Positions 23,816 to 34,012 are shown, counted from the stretch's first letter. The stretch: DNA of 64,000 bases from Thiodiazotropha sp040507225 (GCA_040507225.1 JBEVVG010000001.1:372001-436000); one strand, 5' to 3'. Notes: a model not told the origin generated them from the letters alone. Numbers and translations: made by a program.

Positions 23816-25030
23816 ATGATCCAGGCCCGCAGTCCCGATTTCTGGCGCGCGACACTTGCCCTGTGCATCGGCTCGATCATGGTGTTCAGCAATCTTTACA
23901 TCACCCAGCCATTGCTGCCGCAGATCCGCGACTACTTTGCCGTCGACTCTCTGGCGGCAACCTGGAGCCTGTCGGTGACGACCCTGGCACTGGGCAGTTG
24001 CCTGTTGCTGTTCGGCCCGCTCTCGGATGCGATAGGACGGCGGGTGGTGATTCTCTGGTCGCTGGTGCTGCTGTGCCTGACCACCCTGCTTACCGCGTTT
24101 GCTACGGATTACGCCCTGCACCTGATGTTGCGCGCCCTGCAGGGTGTGTTCATTGCCGGACTGCCTGCGGCGGCCCTGGCCTACCTGGGTGAGGAACTCG
24201 ACCCAGAGGCCCTGTTGTTTGCCGTGGGGCTCTACATCGGCGCCAATTCCCTCGGTGGGGTGTCCGGGCGTCTGATCAGCGGTCTGGCGGCGGATGCCTG
24301 GGGATGGCAGAGCAGTTTCCTGGCGCTGGCCGGTTTCGATCTGGTCTGCCTGCTGGTGGTGTTCTGTCTGTTACCGCCGTCGCGCCGGTTTGTCGCCAAA
24401 CCGCTGCGCATCGGCGCGGTCCTGAACAGCCTCGGCGGGCATCTCGGCAATCCTCTGATTCTGGTGGCCTGCCTGATCGGCGGACTCAACTTCTTCATCT
24501 TTGTGAATCAGTACAGTTACATCACCTTCCGCCTCTCCGCAGAGCCCTACGGGTTATCGAGTCATTGGCTGGGGATGCTGTTCCTGACCTACCTGACCGG
24601 GACACTCGCCGCCGGATTCTCCGGGCGGCTGGCAAAAAACCGCTCACAACCGGTGATGATGGGGGTGGGGATCCTGCTGTTCATGGTCGGAACCCTGTTT
24701 ACCCTGAGTCATTCACTGACCCTGATCGTGGTTGGGCTGTTCATCAATGCCTGCGGATTCTTTTTCACCCACTCCCTGGCTTCGGGATGGGTCACCCGCC
24801 ATGCGCTAAACGCCCGGGGCAGCGCCACCTCGCTCTACCTGGTGTTCTACTATGCCGGCGCCACCCTGGGGGGATTCTATTTCGAACCTTTCTGGGACTG
24901 GAACGCCTGGTCGGGTGTGGTACTGGCCTCCTGGCTGGTGCTGAGCATCACCTTCAGCCTGAGTCTCTGGCTGGCTCTCCGTGAGCGGCGCATCCACGGC
25001 ACCAGGCTGGCGACGGTCGAACCGCTGTAG
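23816..25030 (+). CDS. Major facilitator superfamily transporter
   Basis: The 404-residue protein has about 12 hydrophobic helices with the loop 2-3 signature GPLSDAIGRR, which marks the drug:H+ antiporter-like MFS. Family members resemble YnfM/AraJ-type efflux proteins; the substrate cannot be told. The start at 23816 follows an AGGAG-type site. A divergent LysR gene precedes it. The 226-base gap to recA contains two GGAA(A/T)ATCCCGCC repeats. Confidence 0.88.
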   Translation: MIQARSPDFWRATLALCIGSIMVFSNLYITQPLLPQIRDYFAVDSLAATWSLSVTTLALGSCLLLFGPLSDAIGRRVVILWSLVLLCLTTLLTAFATDYALHLMLRALQGVFIAGLPAAALAYLGEELDPEALLFAVGLYIGANSLGGVSGRLISGLAADAWGWQSSFLALAGFDLVCLLVVFCLLPPSRRFVAKPLRIGAVLNSLGGHLGNPLILVACLIGGLNFFIFVNQYSYITFRLSAEPYGLSSHWLGMLFLTYLTGTLAAGFSGRLAKNRSQPVMMGVGILLFMVGTLFTLSHSLTLIVVGLFINACGFFFTHSLASGWVTRHALNARGSATSLYLVFYYAGATLGGFYFEPFWDWNAWSGVVLASWLVLSITFSLSLWLALRERRIHGTRLATVEPL

Positions 25031-25076
25031 TTGGGCAGGCCCGGCTGACAGACGCGGGTGTGGTGGGGATGCGTGT

Positions 25077-25125
25077 GGAAAATCCCGCCCGGTATACCCC
25101 GGAGTTCTGCGCGGAATATCCCGCC
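25077..25125 (+). repeat. Two 13-base direct repeats upstream of recA
   Basis: GGAAAATCCCGCC (25077-25089) and GGAATATCCCGCC (25113-25125) differ at one base and are 36 bases apart. A small palindrome GGTATACC lies between them. I see no CTGT-N8-ACAG LexA box of the enterobacterial type between 25031 and 25256, so these repeats are candidates for the local control site. Confidence 0.4.
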
Positions 25126-25256
25126 TGATCAGGATAAAAATTCCTCTGCTGGCTCATGACGTGAGCCTGTGGCTGTGTGATAATTCCGTGCCACAAGCGG
25201 CCTGACCGCTTAACCGACCACGCATAGCAAAACAGAATTGATGAGGGTTCACCGAA

Positions 25257-26285
25257 ATGGATGAAAACCGTGCAAAGGCACTGAGCGCCGCTCTGGGGCA
25301 GATCGAAAAACAGTTCGGCAAGGGATCCGTCATGCGCATGGGGGACACCACGGCGATCAAGAACATCGAGGCGATCTCTACCGGATCCCTGACCCTGGAC
25401 ATTGCTCTGGGTATCGGCGGCCTGCCCCGCGGCCGGGTGGTCGAGATCTACGGTCCTGAATCCTCCGGTAAGACCACCCTGACCCTGCAGGTGATCGCCG
25501 AGACGCAGAAGATGGGCGGTACCGCGGCCTTCATCGACGCGGAACATGCCCTGGATCCGCAGTATGCGGAAAAGCTGGGCGTCAACGTGGACGAACTGCT
25601 GGTGTCTCAGCCGGATACCGGTGAACAGGCCCTGGAGATCACCGATATGCTGGTGCGCTCGGGCGCCGTGGACGTGGTGGTCATCGACTCGGTGGCGGCC
25701 CTGACCCCGAAGGCGGAAATCGAGGGAGACATGGGTGACTCCCACGTCGGACTGCAGGCGCGCCTGATGTCCCAGGCCCTGCGCAAACTCACCGCCAATA
25801 TCAAGCGCACCAACTGCCTGGTCATCTTCATCAACCAGATCCGTATGAAGATCGGCGTGATGTTCGGCAGCCCGGAAACCACCACCGGCGGTAACGCACT
25901 CAAGTTCTACTCATCGGTACGCCTTGATATCCGCCGCATCGGTGCGATCAAGCGGGGTGACGAGGTGGTCGGCAGCGATACCCGGGTCAAGGTGGTCAAG
26001 AACAAGGTGGCGCCTCCATTCAAACAGGTGGAGTTCGAGATCCTCTACGGCGAGGGTATCTCCCACGAAGGCGAAATCATCGAACTGGGTGTCAAACAGA
26101 GCATCATCGACAAGTCCGGCGCCTGGTACAGCTACAACGGGGACCGCATCGGCCAGGGCAAGGAGAATGTGCGTAATTTTCTCAAGGAGAACCCGGATAT
26201 CGCCGACGGTATCGAGGCGCGAATCCGCGCTGAACTGATGCCTTCCCTGGAGGCTGAAGAGGCCCTTGAAGAGGCGGAATCCTGA
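25257..26285 (+). CDS. recA: Recombinase RecA
   Basis: The 342-residue protein aligns with RecA throughout: the N-terminal polymerisation helix, Walker A GPESSGKT (residues 66-73), Walker B VVVIDSVAAL, the L1 and L2 DNA-binding loops (EGDMGDSHVG and MFGSPETTTGGNALKFYSS) and an acidic C terminus (EAEEALEEAES). RecA drives strand exchange and activates LexA self-cleavage. Its stop overlaps the inferred recX start. The ATG is preceded by GAGGG. Confidence 0.99.
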   Translation: MDENRAKALSAALGQIEKQFGKGSVMRMGDTTAIKNIEAISTGSLTLDIALGIGGLPRGRVVEIYGPESSGKTTLTLQVIAETQKMGGTAAFIDAEHALDPQYAEKLGVNVDELLVSQPDTGEQALEITDMLVRSGAVDVVVIDSVAALTPKAEIEGDMGDSHVGLQARLMSQALRKLTANIKRTNCLVIFINQIRMKIGVMFGSPETTTGGNALKFYSSVRLDIRRIGAIKRGDEVVGSDTRVKVVKNKVAPPFKQVEFEILYGEGISHEGEIIELGVKQSIIDKSGAWYSYNGDRIGQGKENVRNFLKENPDIADGIEARIRAELMPSLEAEEALEEAES

Positions 26286-26731
26286 GCGGCGAGAAGGATG
26301 CCTCGGAGATCGAGGCCAGCGCGGTTCGCCTGCTTGCCGCACGGGAGCACTCCCGCAGGGAACTGCGTAACAAGCTGTTGCAGCGGGGATACGAACCTGA
26401 CCCCATCGACCAGGTCCTGGATGATCTGCAGACCGCCTCCCTGCAAAGCGATGAGCGCTATGCCCAGCAGTTCGTCGAGAGCCGGGTGAACCGGGGGCAG
26501 GGGCCGGTGCGCATCCGCATCGAGTTGCGGGAGCGGGGCGTCGACGATGCCCTGATCAGGCAGGCCATGGCGCCCTTTGAGGACGAATGGCCGGAACTCC
26601 TCAACGGGGTACACGACGCCAAGTACGGACAACAGCGCAGCGGAGACTTCAAGGAGGCGGCCCGGCGGGCCCGTTTTCTCGAATCCCGGGGCTTTCCCGG
26701 CGATCTGGTTCGCCGCTTTCTGTTTGACTGA
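26282..26731 (+). CDS. recX: Regulatory protein RecX, probable CTG start
   Basis: RecX inhibits RecA filament extension. The frame downstream of recA reads LLAAREHSRRELRNKLLQRG, the RecX N-terminal repeat, and ends VRRFLFD. No ATG, GTG or TTG exists before 26378, and a start there would remove most of the first repeat. The frame is closed upstream by a TGA at 26267-26269. The best remaining start is the CTG at 26282, which overlaps the recA TGA as CTGA and has GAGGCGGA upstream; ATC at 26279 is another option. From CTG the product is 149 residues, close to the normal length. Confidence 0.85.
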   Translation: MSGEKDASEIEASAVRLLAAREHSRRELRNKLLQRGYEPDPIDQVLDDLQTASLQSDERYAQQFVESRVNRGQGPVRIRIELRERGVDDALIRQAMAPFEDEWPELLNGVHDAKYGQQRSGDFKEAARRARFLESRGFPGDLVRRFLFD

Positions 26732-26789
26732 TGCCCCGATCCTGATATCTTTCACCGTTTGTCCTGAACCGGGAATTAGCTTTCTGACG

Positions 26790-29420
<2,631 letters not shown>

Positions 29421-29532
29421 ATCCCGATTCCCGCAAGGCGCTTGAACAATCGGTTGCGGCATTTCAATTTAAACACTGTTGTTGTTTAATAGGCCGCTTT
29501 TTCCAATGGTTATAACGGGACTGTGAAGTATC

Positions 29533-30756
29533 ATGGCACTGATCGTGCAAAAATATGGCGGCACCTCCGTCGGAACAATTGAACGCATCCTCGCCGTGGC
29601 CGAGAAGGTCAAGGGCTGGCAGGACAAAGGCAACCAGGTGGTTGTGGTGGTCTCGGCCATGTCCGGTGAAACCAACCGGCTGATCGGCCTGGCGCAGCAG
29701 ATAGAAGAGATCCCCGATCCCCGCGAGATGGATGTGTTGGTCTCCACCGGAGAGCAGGTCACCATCGCCCTGCTGTCCATGGCGCTGCAAAAACTCGGTT
29801 GTCCCGCCCGTTCCTACACTGGTGGTCAGGTTCACATTCTCACCGACAGCGCTTACAGCAAGGCGCGCATCCGCGACATCGATGGCGCACGCGTCCGCGC
29901 GGACCTGGATGCCGGCCGGGTCGTGGTGGTGGCCGGATTTCAGGGTGTCGACGAACACGGCAGCATCACCACCCTGGGTCGGGGCGGTTCCGATACCACC
30001 GCGGTCGCCATGGCCGCCGCCCTCAAGGCCGACGAATGTCAGATCTATACCGACGTGGATGGTGTGTATACCACCGATCCCCGGGTCGTGCCGAATGCCC
30101 GTCGCCTGTCCCGCATCACCTTCGAGGAGATGCTCGAAATGGCCAGTCTGGGCTCCAAGGTGTTGCAGATCCGTGCAGTCGAATTCGCCGGAAAATACAA
30201 TGTTCCCCTGCGTGTCCTTTCCAGCTTCGAAGCGGGCGAAGGCACATTGATCACCTTTGAGGAAGAGAAGATGGAACAGGCAAAGATTTCAGGTATCGCG
30301 TTCAACCGTGACGAGGCAAAGCTGACGATTCTGGGGGTTCCTGATCAACCCGGCGTGGCGCACAAGATCATCGGTCCCATCTCGGACAGGAATATCGAAG
30401 TCGATATGATCGTGCAGAATATTTCCCACGACACCGGCCGCACCGATTTCACCTTCACGGTCAACCGCAATGATTTCAAGCGGGCTCACGAGATTCTGAA
30501 AAAGACCGCTGAGGATCTGGGAGCGCGTGAGGTTCTCGGAGACGATAAGATTGTCAAAATCTCCTTGGTGGGCGTCGGTATGCGCTCCCACGCGGGGATT
30601 GCCAGCAAAATGTTCGAGGCGCTTGCCTCCGAGGGGATCAATATCCGCATGATCTCAACCTCGGAAATCAAGATTTCCGTGGTAGTGGATGAAAAATACC
30701 TTGAATTGGGTGTGAGATCTCTGCACGACGCTTTCGAACTGGAAAAAGAAATTTGA
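29533..30756 (+). CDS. lysC: Aspartate kinase
   Basis: The 407-residue enzyme starts with the kinase signature LIVQKYGGTSVG and has the Asp-binding loop TLGRGGSDTTAVA. Two C-terminal ACT domains (about 265-405) bind lysine and/or threonine for feedback inhibition. An internal GTG or ATG start for a separate beta subunit is possible but not clearly marked. It phosphorylates aspartate in the path to lysine, threonine and methionine. No lysine riboswitch-like structure fits the 112-base leader. Confidence 0.97.
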   Translation: MALIVQKYGGTSVGTIERILAVAEKVKGWQDKGNQVVVVVSAMSGETNRLIGLAQQIEEIPDPREMDVLVSTGEQVTIALLSMALQKLGCPARSYTGGQVHILTDSAYSKARIRDIDGARVRADLDAGRVVVVAGFQGVDEHGSITTLGRGGSDTTAVAMAAALKADECQIYTDVDGVYTTDPRVVPNARRLSRITFEEMLEMASLGSKVLQIRAVEFAGKYNVPLRVLSSFEAGEGTLITFEEEKMEQAKISGIAFNRDEAKLTILGVPDQPGVAHKIIGPISDRNIEVDMIVQNISHDTGRTDFTFTVNRNDFKRAHEILKKTAEDLGAREVLGDDKIVKISLVGVGMRSHAGIASKMFEALASEGINIRMISTSEIKISVVVDEKYLELGVRSLHDAFELEKEI

Positions 30757-30820
30757 TCCTGAAATGCACCGAATCGGCTCAAAATGACAAAGAATCGGGG
30801 GAGATCCGGTTTTTTAACTC

Positions 30821-30849
30821 TTTTTAACATTAAAACCAGTTGCTAAAAT
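30821..30849 (+). promoter_or_regulatory. Candidate promoter for csrA
   Basis: TTTTTA (30821-30826) and TAAAAT (30844-30849) are 17 bases apart, inside an AT-rich segment between lysC and csrA. The leader of about 105 bases contains four GGA motifs (30904, 30936, 30946 and 30953). The last two flank the ribosome site, as expected if CsrA represses its own translation. Confidence 0.35.
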
Positions 30850-30957
30850 ACGCACACCGGTCCCGTTTACGCGGCGGCTTGGTTGGCAATGGTGTTAGTC
30901 TGTGGAGACTCTGCAGAAGAATACCGATAACACAAGGAACATTATGGAGACTGGACA

Positions 30958-31140
30958 ATGTTGATACTGACTCGCCGAGTTGGCGAAACCTTGATGATCG
31001 GAGATGAAGTAACGGTGACCGTGCTGGGCGTCAAAGGCAACCAGGTACGGATCGGTGTAAATGCACCGCGCGATGTCACAGTACATCGGGAAGAGATCTA
31101 CGAGCGAATCAAAAGAGAGCAGTCCGAGGAAAACAGCTGA
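30958..31140 (+). CDS. csrA: Carbon storage regulator CsrA
   Basis: The 60-residue RNA-binding protein has the full family core LILTRRVGETLMIGDEVTV and RIGVNAPRDVTVHREEIYERI, with the key Arg near residue 44 in APRDV. CsrA dimers bind GGA-containing hairpins over ribosome sites and control central metabolism, motility and biofilm formation. Its leader carries GGA motifs that suggest autoregulation. A tRNA-Ser gene follows, as in Pseudomonas-like genomes. Confidence 0.98.
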   Translation: MLILTRRVGETLMIGDEVTVTVLGVKGNQVRIGVNAPRDVTVHREEIYERIKREQSEENS

Positions 31141-31183
31141 CAGGACGAAACCCCGCAATAACGGGTGAAAATCTCTGAAAAAG

Positions 31184-31214
31184 AACTTTGCTAGGGACAG
31201 CGAAGTTTTTTTTG
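31184..31214 (+). terminator. Intrinsic terminator after csrA
   Basis: AACTTTGCT pairs with AGCGAAGTT (one G-U pair) around a 6-base loop and is followed by an unbroken run of T. It ends the lysC-csrA transcript 44 bases after the csrA stop. Confidence 0.8.
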
Positions 31215-31240
31215 TTTAAGGCTCAATTAATCTGTACAAT
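31212..31240 (+). promoter_or_regulatory. Candidate promoter for tRNA-Ser
   Basis: TTGTTT (31212-31217) and TACAAT (31235-31240) are 17 bases apart. The -35 element overlaps the T run of the csrA terminator. The predicted start leaves about 65 bases of 5' leader before the mature tRNA. Confidence 0.45.
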
Positions 31241-31311
31241 CTCGACTCCTTACGGATCCTGCCGGGGATACTCCATCCGCGAAATACAGGCAGATCCAAG
31301 ACAACGAATTC

Positions 31312-31404
31312 GGAGAGATGGCCGAGCGGCTGAAGGCGCTCCCCTGCTAAGGGAGTATGGGGTTAATAGCTCCATCGAGGGTTCGAATCCCTCTCTCTCC
31401 GCCA
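31312..31404 (+). tRNA. tRNA-Ser(GCT)
   Basis: GGAGAGA (31312-31318) pairs with TCTCTCC (31394-31400), followed by G and an encoded CCA. The anticodon loop CTGCTAA has anticodon GCT, reading AGC and AGU. The long variable arm typical of serine tRNAs is present, and the T loop is GGTTCGAATCC. Length is 93 bases including CCA. Confidence 0.96.
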
Positions 31405-31456
31405 TACAAAAAAAGGGCCCTATTTGGGCCCTTTTTTTGTATGGCGGAGAGAGAGG
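31390..31456. repeat. 31-base perfect inverted repeat joining the tRNA-Ser 3' end to its terminator
   Basis: The left arm (31390-31420) runs from the tRNA T-stem and acceptor strand through CCA, seven A and GGGCCC. The right arm (31426-31456) is its exact reverse complement, with a 5-base TATTT loop. The inner part, AAAAAAAGGGCCC-TATTT-GGGCCCTTTTTTT, works as an intrinsic terminator. The outer 18 bases are an inverted copy of the tRNA 3' end and are not needed for termination. Confidence 0.85.
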
Positions 31457-31478
31457 ATTTGGTTCTAACCCTTCGTTC

Positions 31479-31851
31479 GACAAGGAGCGTCAGCGACGCT
31501 GGACGCCGCAGCGCAGCGCAGGCGCCCCGAAGGGGTGAGCGAAGCGAATCACCAGGAGCAATAGCGACGCCGGACGCCGCAGCGCAGCGCANNNNNNNNN
31601 NNNNNNNNNNNNNNNNNNNNNNNNNNNNNNNNNNNNNNNNNNNNNNNNNNNNNNNNNNNNNNNNNNNNNNNNNNNNNNNNNNNNNNNNNNNGGGGTGAGC
31701 GAAGCGAATCACCAGGAGCAATAGCGACGCCGGACGCCGCAGCGCAGCGCAGGCGCCCCGAAGGGGTGAGCGAAGCGAATCACCAGGAGCAATAGCGACG
31801 CCGGACGCCGCAGCGCAGCGCAGGCGCCCCGAAGGGGTGAGCGAAGCGAAT
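31479..31851. repeat. Tandem array of a 71-base GC-rich repeat, interrupted by an assembly gap
   Basis: Copies begin at 31479 (diverged), 31550, 31710 and 31781. The last two full copies are 71 bases apart and identical. Each unit contains CGCCGCAGCGCAGCGCAGGC, a CCCCGAAGGGG hairpin and GAGCGAAGCGAA. The unit at 31550 runs into the gap, and sequence resumes in the middle of another unit. Units touch without spacers, so it is not a CRISPR array. True copy number is unknown. Confidence 0.9.
31592..31691. other. Assembly gap of 100 N
   Basis: Exactly 100 N, the usual placeholder for a gap of unknown length, lies inside the 71-base repeat array. The array probably collapsed in assembly. Confidence 0.98.
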
Positions 31852-31902
31852 CAATCCCGACCTCCAGAACCCACCCAAGCCCAGGAGACCCTGCACCCTT
31901 TA

Positions 31903-32001
31903 TTTGTTTTCTCAATGGTATGGACTCCTCCTCGACCGAGTTCTAAGGTCGAGTTGAGAGCTGGCAAGCAAACAAAGGAGTCCATACCATTGAGTAACAA
32001 A
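31903..32001. mobile_element. Small element with terminal inverted repeats (MITE-like or hairpin)
   Basis: A perfect 19-base inverted repeat (31911-31929 and 31976-31994) extends imperfectly to TTTGTT/AACAAA at both ends. A second, nested repeat CTCGACC/GGTCGAG (31931-31937 and 31947-31953) lies inside. The whole is about 99 bases and has no coding potential. It could be a miniature transposable element or a transcribed hairpin. No target duplication is evident. Confidence 0.45.
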
Positions 32002-32072
32002 CGCGAAACCAGGCATCAATGCGACAATCCCCATATACGAATATTCGGTTACAGGATTTCCGCCTTATGCCA

Positions 32073-32101
32073 TTGACAAAACGGTCATAAATCTTCAGAA
32101 T
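32073..32101 (+). promoter_or_regulatory. Candidate promoter for tRNA-Arg
   Basis: A perfect TTGACA (32073-32078) is followed after 17 bases by CAGAAT (32096-32101), placing the start about 10 bases before the tRNA. Confidence 0.5.
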
Positions 32102-32117
32102 TCGCGCTTCATCTTAA

Positions 32118-32194
32118 GCGCCCGTAGCTCAGTTGGATAGAGTACCTGGCTACGAACCAGGTGGTCGGAGGTTCGAATCCTTCCGGGCGCGCCA
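32118..32194 (+). tRNA. tRNA-Arg(ACG)
   Basis: GCGCCCG (32118-32124) pairs with CGGGCGC (32184-32190), followed by G and an encoded CCA. The anticodon loop CTACGAA carries ACG, the anticodon whose A34 is deaminated to inosine by TadA. D arm TAGCTCAGTTGG and T arm GGTTCGAATCC are standard. Length is 77 bases. Confidence 0.96.
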
Positions 32195-32205
32195 TAATAA
32201 TAGAG

Positions 32206-32238
32206 AGGCCTGGCGAGTTTACTCCCCAGGCCTTTTTC
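32206..32238 (+). terminator. Intrinsic terminator after tRNA-Arg
   Basis: AGGCCTGG (32206-32213) pairs with CCAGGCCT (32226-32233) around a 12-base loop and is followed by a run of T. Confidence 0.85.
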
Positions 32239-32387
32239 GTTTTCGTGATGTTAAAGTTTTTCGCACTCCTGGAATCATCTACATTACGCGTCGTTGGAAT
32301 TTTGACCTGCTTTCAGATTCAGTAGCCGTGAGCTTCCCTGTTGTGTCGTGGAAAGTGTGCCTTTTGTGTTGAAAAATCGGGCAAGTT

Positions 32388-32450
32388 TCGGGAAAAAGAA
32401 AGGCCCATCAACTTGAACTCGGGTTAGAAGCCCGAGGGGCTGATGAGCCT
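32388..32450 (-). terminator. Two-part hairpin terminator for the lipoprotein gene
   Basis: The outer arms AGGCCCATCA (32401-32410) and TGATGAGCCT (32441-32450) pair at 9 of 10 positions. The inner arms CTCGGG and CCCGAG (32418-32436) pair perfectly. Read on the minus strand, the structure is followed by TTTCTTTTT, as expected for an intrinsic terminator of the gene ending at 32667. I see no gene in the rest of 32239-32666. Confidence 0.55.
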
Positions 32451-32666
32451 TCAGGGACCAGTAAATCGTCCTGATCCATCATTGGAGCCCAAGAAACAAG
32501 ACTGTTGAGGTCAAGCGGCCCACTAGTGTGTGCAGAGGGTTATCCGCAGCAACTCCAGTCAAGGAGACTTAATCACATTTGCCCGTCAGGGCGTGTCATC
32601 CGAGTGATCCGGGTCTAAAACTTGTCAGCGTGATAAGAGGCCACCAGTAGATACACACCCGCATTA

Positions 32667-33779
32667 TCATTGCGCCGTTTGTTGGACAGAGGCCAAAGCC
32701 ATCTCTTCTTCGATGAAACGCATCAACGCCTCATACAGAGCATCCCGGGGAAAGGTGTTTTCATCCACGAATAGGGAACTGATCAACTGGTGTTTCTCGT
32801 CGATTGGCAATGCCACCGCCAGGTGGTCTGCGTTGAGATAGGCAATCAGGTCACTGCCTGGTATGAACTGGTCGTAAAAGATCAATTGACTGTCGTTGCG
32901 TGGGTCGACCCGGGAGAGTTTGTTGTAGGAAGTCTTGAGGATTCGGGAGATGCGTTCCGGCTGCGGAAAGGTGATCAGGGAGTAGAAGGGGATCTGAGCA
33001 GGCAGCGGATGTTCGGCGAGCCAGTTTTTGCGGGTATCCGGTTGCAGGTCGATCAGTGCCTGGTCACCGGTATGTTCACACTCCGCCCCGGGAAAGTAGC
33101 GCATCAGCTCGAGTTCGTCTGCGGACGCATCGTAGGCCAGCGGCGAACCGCCCACTGCGCCGGCCAGGCTCGCAACGGCTGCCATCCGCGTCTGAATCTC
33201 CGGGTATTCGGTTAACGCAGTAAGCAGGTCGACCATCCCTTTCGAGTAACCCAACGCGAGGATGTCAGCGTCCTCGGACTGAGGCAATGAGCGTATCGCA
33301 TCGCGGATCAGCCGGGCATTGTGCTGGCTGCTGGAAAGCCCGTCGATTTCGAGTATGGTCATGGTGTAGCCGAGGCTTTCCAGGTGGCGATAGGCCGATT
33401 CGAACTGCCCCAGCCAATTCGCGAAGCAGTCCCACCCAAGCCCGGGCACAAACACCAGTCGCAGGGGGCGGCGGGCCGGTCCGAGATGCACCGGTTCTCC
33501 ACTGCCTGGGGGTTCCGCGCCAATCCGTATGAGTGCCTGGTCACAGGGGAGGTGGTCGGGCATGTTGGTTTTACGCGCCTCCAGCACGGCGCAGAAGATC
33601 TCCCGAAAACGACCGCGCCGGTCCTGGGATTCCGATTGCATCGCGGGGGCCAGCATCAGCGGCGCTATATCGGTGGTGAACGGCTGCAGGGGCTTGCTGG
33701 AACATCCAGCCAGAATCAGGGTCGCAAACAACAGCCACGGCAATGGAAACGCCTTCAGGCGTCGGGCGAAAAGGTACAT
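32667..33779 (-). CDS. Lipoprotein with alpha/beta-hydrolase domain
   Basis: The 370-residue protein has a signal peptide with lipobox LAGC (lipid-modified Cys26), so it is an outer- or inner-membrane lipoprotein. The body has an alpha/beta-hydrolase start (LRLVFVPGLGWDCFANW) and a nucleophile elbow GYSKG near residue 178. Later Asp and His (NADHLAVALP) could complete a triad. The substrate is unknown; esterase or lipase activity is plausible. It is a single gene on the minus strand with a terminator-like hairpin downstream. No close named family is recognised. Confidence 0.75.
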   Translation of the reverse strand: MYLFARRLKAFPLPWLLFATLILAGCSSKPLQPFTTDIAPLMLAPAMQSESQDRRGRFREIFCAVLEARKTNMPDHLPCDQALIRIGAEPPGSGEPVHLGPARRPLRLVFVPGLGWDCFANWLGQFESAYRHLESLGYTMTILEIDGLSSSQHNARLIRDAIRSLPQSEDADILALGYSKGMVDLLTALTEYPEIQTRMAAVASLAGAVGGSPLAYDASADELELMRYFPGAECEHTGDQALIDLQPDTRKNWLAEHPLPAQIPFYSLITFPQPERISRILKTSYNKLSRVDPRNDSQLIFYDQFIPGSDLIAYLNADHLAVALPIDEKHQLISSLFVDENTFPRDALYEALMRFIEEEMALASVQQTAQ

Positions 33780-34012
33780 GTGTCAACAGGCCCCAGCTGA
33801 TCCTCTGAGAGTGTGACGCCATTGTAAGAGTAGGTCGCATGACTGTCATCAGGGACCGGTATAATCGTATGATCTGCAGTTTCGCAATGCTCGGCTCCCT
33901 CACAGTACAGCAGGACAAACCACACTGTTTGCCATTTGTTTTTTTGCTGTTGATGCGTTGGACTTGAAATCAGAACCGCCGATGCATTGTATTTCAACGC
34001 GCATCGGCGCAT
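33755..34012 (-). CDS. Hypothetical small protein
   Basis: An open frame of 85 codons overlaps the start of the lipoprotein gene by 25 bases. The last 57 codons, from a GTG, give a hydrophobic start (WFVLLYCEGAEHCE), then an acidic segment with SHATYSYNGVTLSEDQLGP. The composition looks protein-like and the overlap suggests translational coupling. No family is recognised and no strong ribosome site is visible. It may be spurious. Confidence 0.3.
   Translation of the reverse strand: MRRCALKYNASAVLISSPTHQQQKNKWQTVWFVLLYCEGAEHCETADHTIIPVPDDSHATYSYNGVTLSEDQLGPVDTCTFSPDA

Noticed and set aside
26577..26789. Upstream extension of AlaS
   Set aside because: It overlaps recX in another frame and precedes the conserved AlaS N terminus at 26790.
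31250..31483. An open frame antisense to tRNA-Ser
   Set aside because: It is translated tRNA complement, a common false prediction at tRNA-Ser genes.
31347..31721. Open frames through the repeat array and gap
   Set aside because: They arise from the 71-base repeat having no stops in some frames and run through unknown bases.
31479..31851. Possible CRISPR array
   Set aside because: Units are directly adjacent and 71 bases long with no variable spacers, and no cas genes are present.
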